Source: Anaeramoeba flamelloides (Eukaryota > Metamonada > Anaeramoebidae). From it: a stretch of 64,000 bases of DNA. Every line of letters starts with the position of its first letter. Within the stretch, counting starts at the first letter, position 1. The DNA lies in contig JANTQA010000070.1 in the NCBI GenBank assembly GCA_027625915.1, forward strand, positions 7,073,001 through 7,137,000, read 5' to 3'. The position numbers were made by a program, and so were the translations under genes. The notes under the pieces are model-generated. The model worked only from the letters and a program-made list of their open reading frames with translations. It did not search any database and had not been told where the DNA came from. This document shows positions 1 to 10,500 of this stretch, piece after piece.

Positions 1-1138
1 AGAATAAAAAAATTTTCAAAAATATCTATAAAATAGATGACAAAATTTAATGGACCAAAGAGTTTATTTTTAAAAAATTTTTGTATCACACTTTTTTAAG
101 GTCTATGTTTGCAATTTTACCAAGTTGTCTTTACATATTTTGCTCCAATCTCATTTAAATTATGAAGTAAGGTATATAGGAAATGGTGACCAATTTGGAT
201 CAAAAAATCATTTTGTGTATATTTTTTGTGATAAAAAATGAAGAAGAAATTTTTAGATACACAAATCCTTACACATTTATAAATAAATGTAAAAATGTAA
301 AAGAAAAATAATCACCGTTTTCTAGTCTAAAAAAATGACGATCATTTCAAACAGTCTCAATAAACAACTCTAATTTTAAAAGATCCGATTGTCTCTGATT
401 TTTGACCATTTGGTTACGTTGAATTGTTTCATTTGTCACCATAAATCATAACAATTCTCAGAAATGAGTTGTGATTTTGTCTTTGTTTTTTGATTTGTGT
501 TCTTTTTGTTTTTTACTTTGGTTGGAGTTCTCAAAAACTCTCTAAAAGGGTATTATTTGCTCTTTTTGGTTTTGAATAGTATCTTCATTATCAAATACCC
601 AGAACATTTGATTAATTTGAGTGTGAAATTGTTTTTTGTTTGTTTTGATTCTCGCAAAAAATCATTGTTAGTTTCAAGACAAATTGGGGTTCAGATTTTC
701 CATTGAAAGGTTTGGTGAAATTTTTGCATGAAACGATCACATATGAATTTAAATTTGCAAAAATTAGAAAGTTTTTGAATAATTTAAAAAAATTCTTCAG
801 TCGTTTAATTTCGATAAAAAATGATTTTATTTGAGAAAATTGATGTTTTAATAAATTCCATTCTATGCCAAATACTTTGCCGTGCTTTTATCAAATTTTA
901 ACCTCAACAGAAAATAACAAACAATAAATTCCAAAATTTTTCTCAATTTCCTCCATTTTGTATGTGCAAAAACAACTTTTATAACCCTCTCAACTTAACA
1001 AATCCCCACAAATCAAAAAAAAAAAATGAATAGAAAATTATTAACAATGTGTAAGGGATCTAAAAATTGTAATCATTTGAAGGGAAATTTTCTCAAAAAG
1101 CTGATTTTTCATAATGAATTGTTGAATTCTACAATTTG
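1..1138. other. A+T-rich non-coding stretch
   Basis: I see no gene here. A 69-codon open frame at 497-706 is Phe/Leu-rich, matches nothing I know and looks like chance in A+T-rich DNA. Confidence 0.5.
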
Positions 1139-1832
1139 GAAGTGTCGTTAGGTTTTCCAAAATTCAAAAGAATTGACTAAAATCTTTGATTTTACTCAAT
1201 TCTTTTAAATTTTGGAAAACCTAGACACTTTTCGTTAGGTTTTTTTTAATTGAAGAAATAAAAAGAAAATTTTTGAAATTTTCGGTTTATTTTTTAAATT
1301 AAAAAAAAGCGCCGTTAGCTTTTCTTGAGTTTTATGTTTATTTGTGAAGTGTTCTAGGTTTTTTGAGGTTTTCTATTTTATTTAGAAAGTGTTCTAGGTT
1401 TTTTTTACTTTTTGAAATAAACAGAAAATTTTAATAAATTTTCCGTTTATTTCGAAAAGTAAAAAAAACCTAACGAAAATCGATAGATTTCACAAATAAA
1501 ACAGAAAACCTCAAGAAAACCGCCGTTAGCTTTTCCAGAATTTAAAAGAATTGAGCAAAATCTTTGATTTTTCTCCATTCTTTTGAATTCTGGAAAAGCT
1601 AGGCACTCTACGGTACTCTACGGCACTTGACGACACTTTTCGTTAGGTTTTCCAAAATTTAAAAGAATAGAGTAAAATCTTTGATTTTATTCAATTCTTT
1701 TGAATTTCGGAAAATCGCTGTTAGATTTTTTTTACTTTTTGAAATGTAAAGAAAATTTATTTAATTGTCTTTACATTCCAAAAAGTAAAAAAAAAACTAG
1801 GCACTCTACGGCACTTGACGACACCCCCCAAA
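1139..1832. repeat. Foldback cluster of consecutive hairpins
   Basis: Nearly the whole segment consists of perfect or near-perfect palindromes laid end to end. The commonest unit has arms containing AAAAGAATTGA and TCAATTCTTTT around a short loop, capped by GTTAGGTTTTCC and GGAAAACCTA. Other units pair AAACAGAAAATT-type or TGTAAAGAAAA-type arms. Units are joined by short spacers such as CACTCTACGGCACTTGACG. The same unit recurs near 35.7, 54.1, 59.8, 59.9 and 62.6 kb. The segment ends directly at a truncated LINE. Confidence 0.75.
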
Positions 1833-2299
1833 AATATTTCACAATAATAAAATCTCAAAATTATTTATTTAAAACTCAAAAATATTTATTTAAAACTCAA
1901 AAATATTTAAGTTATCCATCAAGTTCAACAATTCTAAAATTCAGAACATTCACTAACTGCTTAAATAGATATTACTATGTAATTAATAAAAATTCAAATC
2001 AATTTTGTCCTTTATGTTTAAAGTATAAACAGGAGGAAATTATAGAAAATATTGATCATTTTTTTATGGTATGCCCTTCCTATAAAAAATACAAATTAAT
2101 TTTTCACAATAAATTGAAACAAATAAATCTTAATAAAATAATTTTAAATTGTGATAGTTTGAAATTATTTTCACCGAATTAATAATCGTGAAATCTATGA
2201 TTTTACGCTTAAATTTCTGAAGGGGGATTTAAGTCTAAGGGCAACTAGAGTGTAATTTACACTTCTTCAATAATAAAAAAAAAAAAAAAAAAAAAAAAA
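1833..2299 (+). mobile_element. 5'-truncated LINE, 3' end with poly(A) tail
   Basis: The translated frame up to 2182 has the Cys-x2-Cys...His...Cys pattern (CPLC, then DHFFMVC) typical of the region after the reverse transcriptase in non-LTR retrotransposons. About 90 bases later comes a run of more than 20 A. A second copy lies in reverse at 60.64-61.04 kb and aligns through the coding end and 3' tail. Comparing the two shows a one-base frameshift in this copy just after LKLF, so the short C-terminus read here is not the ancestral one. This is a dead-on-arrival 5'-truncated insertion. Confidence 0.75.
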
Positions 2300-2507
2300 G
2301 ATGATTTTTCCCAACCTTCTTTTTCATTTTTTGATATAAGGAAATGAGACATTCAAATTTAAGGAAAAATATTTCATTTTTTCCGTTCTTAGATCTCACT
2401 GAAGAAAAATTTCTGGAATTTACCAACAACCAATCCCTCTTTAAAACACACTTAATACACTAAATTTCAATTGCAAACGTAGTCATTAAAATGGCTTTAT
2501 CTTTATT

Positions 2508-3211
2508 TAAACTATTTTTCAGTCAAAGGGGCCCAGTTGTAATGGTATAATACACGTGTTTAAAGGGTTTGCATAGATATTAGAAGAAAAATTTTATTTT
2601 GGAAATTTTCAAAATTGAAATCATTTTTTCACCTTTCTACACTTTTTTGTTTTTTTTTTTCGATTTTTTTTTTAAAAGCGTCATTCATTTGCAAAAAATT
2701 TTTATTGCAAGATCAATAGTCACTTGGTAAAAACTTGTTAGTCTAATGTCATTGAAACCATGTAAAGATTGTTGAGAAATCTATTGATTTCTATTACAAT
2801 TCAATTCGATCTTTGATCTTGATATTTGTTTAATAAATGTGAAAAATTTTCTCTTCATTTTCATTTCCTTTTTCAAATAGAGACAACAAATACCAACAAA
2901 CTTTGTTTGGGGACTTAATTTCTAAAAGAAAAGTATGGAAAATGAAGTGAAAAATGTTTCATATTTATTATTCAAATACCAGTAGAAGTTCAAAACGAAC
3001 ATCCTTGTTTTTCTCAATAGGGCCCTAAGAATTTGAGTTTTTCAATTTTTAAGAAAAGCTATTGATTAATTAGTTTTCTTTCAGACATGTCTCAACATTT
3101 CTTTGAGGTGTATTATTCTCTTTATTTCTTATTTGTTCTTCAAAGGTCAATTATATAAAATAATTGATATTTGAAAAAAACGTTGGGCCCCTTTGACTGA
3201 AACAGAGTTTA
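2508..3211. mobile_element. Inverted-repeat element, family C, copy 1
   Basis: The left end reads TAAACTATTTTTCAGTCAAA followed by GGGGCCC. The right end is its reverse complement (GGGCCCCTTTGACTGAAAC, then AGAGTTTA). The interior is non-coding. A related copy is at 33351-33929 and a decayed one ends near 31451. The ends lie at TA, consistent with a TA target duplication. Confidence 0.7.
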
Positions 3212-3541
3212 GTTACATAAAAATTTCAATTCAGAAATTTAAAGTGTTGATCTTTTTTGATTTGAGTGTCCATTTTTATTGTTTATATTGAAATGTTTTG
3301 GACAAACCCGAAATTATAAATGAAAGGTATATTGGCAAATTGAAAAAAATAGAGACTTTGGTTTTCCAATTAATAAATTAAAAATTTTTCTTTCAAGTAA
3401 CCCAATTTTTTTCCAAACATTTAGTTGAAAAAATTCCAGATCTTCACCAAAACAATGAAAAAAAAAAATTAGAAATTTAATTAGGCTCTTTCTTATAGTT
3501 ACTTTTGAGAAAGAATTACAATTTTATTAATTTGAATTTTA
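3212..3541. other. Non-coding spacer
   Basis: No gene or repeat seen between two inverted-repeat elements. Confidence 0.4.
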
Positions 3542-4091
3542 TATAGCCGTTCCAAACCTACCATGAAAATTCATAAGATATCGAAATCAATTTTCTATGA
3601 TAAAATTTTAAATGTATAATAACCCATAAAATGGTTACGAAGGGTTATGAGAAACCGCAAATTTTATAATAGTGGAAGAAAATTTAAGCTATCCGATTTT
3701 GAAAATTCTTAACAATTAACAAACAAATTCATAAAAAAAATGAATTCATTTGCAGAGATCTTCAATTTTCAAAATTGCAACAATTTCAAGTTTATACAAT
3801 TTAAAAGTAATCATCGAAAAAATACTTTCTGTGTTTCTTTGATTTCTGTGATTTCTGTGATTTCTTTTCTTTTGAAATTCCATTTTTGTCTTGGTTTATT
3901 TTAAAAAAAAACAATTGTATGATGGTGGAATAGAAATTGAAACTTAAATCTTATTGAGGTACGAGAAACTGAAATTTTTCTCGGATGATATGAAAGGAAT
4001 TGAATTTTCTATTTCATAAAAGACAATTTTATAATAGGCAGCCAATATACATGTAATTATAAATTTTTATAGTAGGGCTGGAATCTCTGTA
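3542..4091. mobile_element. Inverted-repeat element, family M (single copy here)
   Basis: The left end TATAGCCGTTCCAAACCTAC pairs with the inverted right end (read from the right: TACAGAGATTCCAGCCCTAC). Similarity continues for about 35 bases with scattered mismatches. The ends lie at TA. No coding capacity. The arms are diverged, so it is older than families A and B. Confidence 0.45.
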
Positions 4092-4281
4092 GTCTTTTTC
4101 TTGTCCTTATTTTGAATATTTTTTTTTGGTGTTCTGCTTTGTAAAAACACAGTTATTTCTGATTTAAACATTTTCGAATCGAGACAAATAGCTAGACTAA
4201 TGAAAGTTTATTCTAACAACCAAGAGAATTTCACTATTTTAATGATTTTTTTTGAAAACATAAATGAAAAAACAAAATAGA

Positions 4282-4908
4282 TTATTTACATTTATTCTGT
4301 GGTTGCGTTTGTTCCAACTCTTTTTCTTGTTTTTTTTCTGTTTTTCTTTCTTTTTCTTTTTCCTTTTTCTTTTCCTTTTCCTTTTTTTTATCTTCTACTT
4401 TTTCAAATTCATTTTCCATTTTATCGTCTTTCCTTTTTGGTTTTTCTTGAAAACGACAATTTGTTAAGATTTGAAAAAGATGAAAAAGAGAAGGAAATAA
4501 GGAAGAAACAATTGTTGTAAGATTTTCGGTTCTATTAGCAAGGTTGTTAATACAAATTAAATAGTTTAATAAAAGCAAGTGTTGTTGCTGAAAAACGTTG
4601 AACAATGAGTTGATTGGATATGAAGTGGAATTTTGTTTTGTTTGTTTGTTTTTCTTGTTTTCTTGAAATGGGGTTGTTGTTATGCTTTTTATTAATTCCC
4701 CTAAAAGTGTACTGAGCCCCTTTGCTAAATATTTCTCATTATAAAAAATTTGTTTTGTGTTAGTGCTTGATCTCTTGAGATAATAATCACAGAAAAGCGG
4801 TAATAAATTTTTTAATTTTTCATCTTGGTTTTTTTTGGTATTCATTCCATAGCACTCCTTCCATTGTTTGTCAAGAATTGTAAAGTTCTCATTTTCTTCT
4901 TGACTCAT
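4282..4908 (-). CDS. Hypothetical protein, 208 aa, charged C-terminus
   Basis: An intact frame opens with a true ATG and runs 208 codons. Residues 1 to about 155 look like a folded, Leu-rich helical protein, including segments such as LKNLLPLFCDYYL and KGLSTLLGELIKSI. From about 160 to the end it is Lys/Glu repeats (KKKEKEKKKEKEK). No signal peptide or membrane segment is visible and I recognise no family. The varied N-terminal composition, unlike the homopolymer-driven frames around it, is the main argument that it is a gene. Overlapping plus-strand frames at 4264-4520 are mirror artefacts of the Lys/Glu run. Confidence 0.6.
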   Translation of the reverse strand: MSQEENENFTILDKQWKECYGMNTKKNQDEKLKNLLPLFCDYYLKRSSTNTKQIFYNEKYLAKGLSTLLGELIKSITTTPFQENKKNKQTKQNSTSYPINSLFNVFQQQHLLLLNYLICINNLANRTENLTTIVSSLFPSLFHLFQILTNCRFQEKPKRKDDKMENEFEKVEDKKKEKEKKKEKEKERKTEKKQEKELEQTQPQNKCK

Positions 4909-6340
4909 TTATCTTTCTTTTTCTATTTCTTTTTCTTTCTTGTTTTGAGAAACAAAAGAAAAAGTAAAGAAAATTACGAGAAAAAATAAATGTTGCTTGA
5001 TTTGTCTTCAATTTTCATATATTGCTTGAAGTGACTAACTAATTTGATTATTTATAATCTAATTTCCACTTATATTGAGTTTGAAGTCGTTGTTTTTTTT
5101 CCAATAATAAGTTTTGAAGATCAAAGGAATGAAATTGATTGTTGAGAATTTAAATTGTTAAACGAGGCTTTTTTTCAGTAATTTTTCGATAAATAATTAT
5201 TGTTATCAATAGTACAGAGTACAAAAAGAACATAATATTCAAATAGTTTTTTTTATCATATCTCTGTTTTATATTAATAAAGTGTAAAAGTAATCTCTAC
5301 AGTAAATATTAATAAGTTATCAAGTTCGAATTTTTCAGAGGATTTAACTCATTTAGTAAGGTATCTTAAGCTTACAGCATAGATTTAAAGAAGACACTTT
5401 ATTTCTATAACTGGTTTGATTTGAATGACAAAGCCTTTCAAAAGTAATTATTTAGGTTTTCGAAATTTGAAAAAAAGTTGACTTAATGGATCCAGATTAA
5501 CAACAACACTTTCAACGTTCCAAAACTTAATTTTTCTTGATTTTTCAAGATTTTTATCCAACTTTGAAAGATTATTGAACATTATAATTGGAATAAAAGA
5601 TTACCTTATATATATATATATATATAATTTTATATATACACATTCTACAAACATGTTATTTTTATGTTTAGTTGATTGATCTGAAACTTAATATAAATTG
5701 AATACAGTGTTTAATGAAAGACTATTTTTTAGAATCAGTTTTCTAAATCCTAATTTGAGAATTAAAGTTGAATTAATTTATAGAAGTTTAATTATAAATA
5801 ATTTTTTAATATTGAAAAGTTAAAAATTATTTACTTTTATTTTTCAATGGTTTTGTTAATATTTACAAAAAGTTGAGAAACCTAAATTGAGTAATTGGGG
5901 AATGAAATGTTACAAGCTTGTTCTGTTTGGTTGAATACGGATTGATATATGAGAAGATACTGATAAAATTTCATCATTAAAATTGAATTATAATTTTTTG
6001 TTTCTTAAAAATGTTCTTTGTGAGATATAAATTATGAAAACTTTACAACATTTTTCATAGAATAAATATTATTTTTTTGGGATTTAGTTAGATAACCTTT
6101 TAATTATTATTTTTTGGAAAACTTAAATTTTTTTGATATGTGTACAAAACCCAGAATTTTTTTTTTATTTTTTGGAGTTTATATCTTATTTTCTATATTA
6201 AAATTCTAATTTGGTCAATTTTTACTTTCGTTTAATAGATTATTCTTGGAAAAGGTGGGTTGATTTTTAATAATTTTCTTACTTTTATTATTGACTCATA
6301 CATCATATGATGTTGTTTTATGAGTTTTTAAAAAAGTACT
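4909..6340. other. A+T-rich intergenic stretch with a (TA)n microsatellite
   Basis: No gene seen. A TA dinucleotide run of about 20 bases sits at 5607-5626. Confidence 0.45.
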
Positions 6341-7000
6341 AATCAATAAAATAATTTAATAATGCGTATGGATTCAAACATTTTTAATTTTAGACATTTG
6401 ATTGTTTTTTTTTTGTCTAAAAATAAGTTTTATTTTTTTTTACAAACTATCTTTTTATTTTTTAATTTTTTTGTAAATCTTTTACTTTTTCATTCCAAAT
6501 TCCTAAATATTTCCTTTTGGTTAAATCATTTTCATTTCGAGTATTTATTATTTTTTTGGATCCATTCCAAATTCAAGGATAATTGTATATAAGGATTTTT
6601 TTTTTTTTTTTTAATTTCTGGAATATGACTTTCTATTATCAAAATTAAATCATCTGCAAAATTTGAACATGTTTTAATATATTTTTATTTTTTTTTTCCT
6701 TTAAAAAAATGCCTACTAAATACTATTAAGTAAGGGGAAATTTTTGATAAACGCTTAATATCCCTTTTTAATAACAATATTTTTACCATATTTGAAATTT
6801 TCATTTCTAAGGTATTTATTAAGGGTATAGTGTACTAATAGATTACATTTTTATCAAAACATTTTTTAACAAAAATTGTAAAAACAAAAAAAAAATATTT
6901 TATTTTGATCATATAACTTAAGTTTCTGTAATTCATAAAATAAATCGAGAAAAATCAATATTATATCCATTTTTTTAAAAAATCGGGAATTAAGAATTTT
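6340..7000 (-). mobile_element. Decayed LINE reverse transcriptase
   Basis: Read on the minus strand, 6672-6640 encodes FADDLILI, the catalytic [YF]xDD motif of reverse transcriptase. About 30 codons upstream (6765-6725) is ISPYL, matching the family's SP-rich motif. About 60 codons downstream is KYLGI, another conserved landmark. The motifs lie in different frames separated by stops and frameshifts, so this is an old inactive copy. Upstream sequence to about 7250 may hold more of the domain, too decayed to bound. Confidence 0.6.
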
Positions 7001-8334
7001 ATACTAAACTCTAAGACTCTTCAATTTAGTTAACAAATCAGTTTTAGAAAGAAATATATTATTTATTCACAAAGCACAAAAAGAATTACTTTCTATAAAT
7101 TAACAACCTATATCAATTTATAACACTCTAACAAGAAATTTTCATAAATTGAAATTCAAAAATTTCATCTATTGGGTTGCTGATCAAGTGTAAATAATTT
7201 TTATTTGAAATAATTATTAAAACAAGAAAAAATGTCTTTTTACATTTATTTTTTAGTTTCCAATTATGAAAAAATATTTGAAAAATCATTCTCTGATTTA
7301 TTATTATGAATTTTTTTATAAACTCTATATCTTTTCTAGTGAAAAGATATCTTTTATTACAATAATTTTTATTTTATCAATTTTTTTCAAATATTATTCT
7401 TCTCTTCCCTTAAAAAATGAGTACTTCAGTACTTTTTTAACAGGGGAAATTGTCTATGTTGGGTATATTTATCTCTAGTTTAACTATTACAATTTATCAT
7501 TTTTAAAAAAGACAATTTTAAAATATAAAAGATATTTAAAATTTAAAAAAAAAAATAAATTTTCCAAGGTTTCGAAGAAATAATTTATCAAATAAGTTTC
7601 ATATTTTAATTTCTTTTTTAAATCAGAATGAATCAGCCGATATTCAGGAAAAATAATAAAGAAATAAATTATTATTCAATTATTATTAATAATAAGATAA
7701 AAATTATTTCAATATGATAAAATAGTTTTTTTTAAATAAAAAGACAAAATTTTCTAAATAACTACAAGTATAATCAAGAAAAAGGGAATTTCTCCACAGC
7801 TATTGTTTGCAAAATTAATTTAAAAAACATAACCCATCAATTTTTTTTTTTTTTCAAAAAAACCAGTTATAAGCAATTCTGATTAATAAAAAAATGAATA
7901 AAGGAGTTAGTAATCCAAGATAAAACGGAACATTTTTAAACTATTTTATTGGTGATATTCTCTATATACAAGTTTTTTAGAAGATAGCTTATATAAATAT
8001 TCTGAATGGGTTATAGAACTTAAAAAAGAAAAATTTTATTCAGATCATTTTTTTTTTTTCAATTTTTTATGAAAAAGTTCAACTTTTAAATTCATTTCAT
8101 TACTTCTATTATTAAAAATTTTTACCTTTTTTATTATATTTCCTTCATCATTATATAAGAAAAAGTTTTTTTTACTAGGACTATTAATATAAAAATAATT
8201 GTTAATTTTGGGATAATGCTTCTGGTTAACCAAAAAAAAATGATTATTTTAACTGATTAAAAAATAATTGTATTTTTTTGGAATGATAGTTATATTAATG
8301 AAAGTTTTAAAGTCAGTTTAAAATGTTTAATTGG
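7001..8334. other. A+T-rich stretch, no confident gene
   Basis: Short open frames at 7266-7478 (plus) and 8045-8233 (minus) match no family I know. The minus-strand one could be more LINE debris, given the reverse transcriptase relic downstream on the same strand, but this is not demonstrable. Confidence 0.35.
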
Positions 8335-8985
8335 ACTTGTGTGTTTATTCTATGATAAAATTTCTTTATATAAAAATAAAATTTTCTTGAAGATATCTCG
8401 GAATAAAATAATTTTATCCCTAAAATTAAAAATTAATTTTTTATAACTAAAAAATAATTTAAATTGTTCAAAAGGTTCTTGTAAATAAGACCAAACATTT
8501 TCTAAAAAAATTTTAAAAAATTGAAATTTCTCTTTGTATTTTTTTGATTTTTTGAAAACCAGAAAAACAACTTTTTTCGAACTTTAAAGAATAAAATAAA
8601 AATTAATTAATATATCTCGAACTTTTGTTGATTAAATTTTGTAAAAATTCTATCAAATATTCATTTATTTAATCACCTAAACTTCGATTAGTTTTATTAG
8701 ATGTGATTTAAATTGAAATATTAATCATTAAAAATAATACCAAAATAATTTTTTTTTTCAAAATCAAGACTTTCCAACATAAAACAAAAAATATATTTCA
8801 GTATTTTTCAAGAATTAACTGAGATCTTAATAAAAATAATCGTAACTTTTTTTTCATTTTATATTGGAAATATGTGAATATTGGAATTCAAAAAAATTAA
8901 TCAAATAAATATATTATTTAAATAACATTAATTCAGAGATATCATAAGACAAAAAAAAATTACAAAAAAAATATTTCATCTTATT
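8335..8985 (-). repeat. Dispersed repeat E, copy 3 (partial, inverted)
   Basis: The reverse complement aligns to about 17760-18400 and to the corresponding part of 28748-29880. Shared blocks include AATAAATGAATATTTGATAG and TTAATTCTTGAAAA. It is more diverged than the other two copies and covers only part of the unit. Confidence 0.55.
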
Positions 8986-9206
8986 TTACAAAATTTCATC
9001 TTATTTTTGATAAAATATTGCCATGAAAAATAAAAAAACATTTTTGATAAAAAATCCAAGATATCATATCAAATATTCTATTTCTCGTATATATATAAGA
9101 TTTAAAGAATTGGAAAATAATGTATTTTTTTTTGAAATTCTTTTTTCCCAAAAATCATAAAGAAAATAGCAATTAGCATATTAGATATAAAAACTAATTA
9201 AATTAT

Positions 9207-10075
9207 TTAAGGGCTGATTCATTAATGTGAAAAATACTTTACTGAAGTTGAAAAAAAAAATTGCAATTTTAACGAGTGTCTAATAAACAATTAAAAAAAA
9301 TTCAAAAAGTGAAGTACGACCGATCTCATAAAATTAACAATTAAAATTGTAGACATTTTTAGAAAAAATTACCAAATGGGGGCAGACTATTTCCAATTAA
9401 ATTGTTTGAATATAATTCCTAAAACAACTGAGTGTTATTTTAGAAGTGTCTTTCTTTAAGCGCTTTTTGAGATCTCAGAAGTTTTTTTTTTTCATTTTTT
9501 TCATTTCTTAAATGAATTATTTTAATCTCAAGAATAGTCCAAATTAAATCCTTCTTTCTAAATTGTAGAGGTTTATAAAATAACCACAAATTGGATTTGT
9601 TCGAATTAAATTGGTAGTGTACTTTAAAGAAAGCAATTTGATCTCAATTAAAGAAATTTAATTTTATTAGAATTTTTAAATATGAAATGAGGAATTTTTT
9701 TTTTTTTAAAATTTGATTTCTTGGAAATGCCGATTCTTTTTTAAACTTTTTTCTTTATTTTTTAGAAATTGAAAATTCTTTTTTAATTGAATTTTTTGTT
9801 AAAGAGGAAATAAACAATTTTTTTTTTAATTTGTTTTTTGAGAATTGATAATTGCTTTTTAACTTTTTTTTTTTATCGAATTTTTTGCAATTGAGATACT
9901 ATGTATGTTTTTTTTTTTTTTTGAATTTTTACTAATAAAGATCCTCTCAAATTTTTTTTTTGTTATTAATATTTTTTCGCTCTCAAAAGAATGATGATTT
10001 CAAAATTGCTCTTTTTAGGTTTCAAGTCACCCCTTTGAGTATTGAGCATATTCATAGCAAATGACTAGATCCGTA
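9207..10075. mobile_element. Inverted-repeat element, family I, copy 1
   Basis: The left end (AAGGGCTGATTCATTAATGT) and the inverted right end (read inward: ACGGATCTAGTCATTTGC) share an imperfect terminal repeat around GTCATT. The left third aligns to 36964-37190 and the next part to 37752-37884, where a second element interrupts it. The right end aligns to 43670-43805. Non-coding, with long T runs. Confidence 0.5.
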
Positions 10076-10500
10076 ACTGAATTGTTATTATAAAAAATTT
10101 TGATTCTTACATTTTCTAAAGTTTCTCTTATTCAAAAGAATATTCTAATTATCACAAAATAAATACTACTTATAATAATCTGAGAAAATTTGTAGTTGTG
10201 CCTTTATTACAAAAAAAAAAATTGAATTTTAAATTATTTATTTATGAAAATAAAATAAATATCTATTTAAATAGAAGAAAATTTTTAATATTATATCAAA
10301 AAAATAAGTGATCAGTTGTAAAAATTTCATATTAAAAAAAAAAAAATAAAAAAAAAAAAAAAAGTAGCAAAGACAAATATCTAAATTAAAACTTATATAT
10401 AATAAATAAATGTTTGTTTTCTTTTTTTTTTTCATTAAGGAAATCAATTTCTGAAAGAAAATAAATAGTCGATAAAAAAAAACCAAATATTTTTCACAAT
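10076..10500. other. Region downstream of PRMT5
   Basis: Non-coding, with A runs at 10334-10363. It would include the PRMT5 3' untranslated region. No defined terminator. Confidence 0.4.

Noticed and set aside
4264-4520. Phe/Leu-rich plus-strand open frames
   Set aside because: They are the complement of the Lys/Glu-coding tail of the minus-strand gene and contain no independent signal.
10238-10486. 82-codon minus frame just downstream of PRMT5
   Set aside because: Made of translated A/T runs (Phe, Lys, Tyr, Leu); no motif and no plausible start context.
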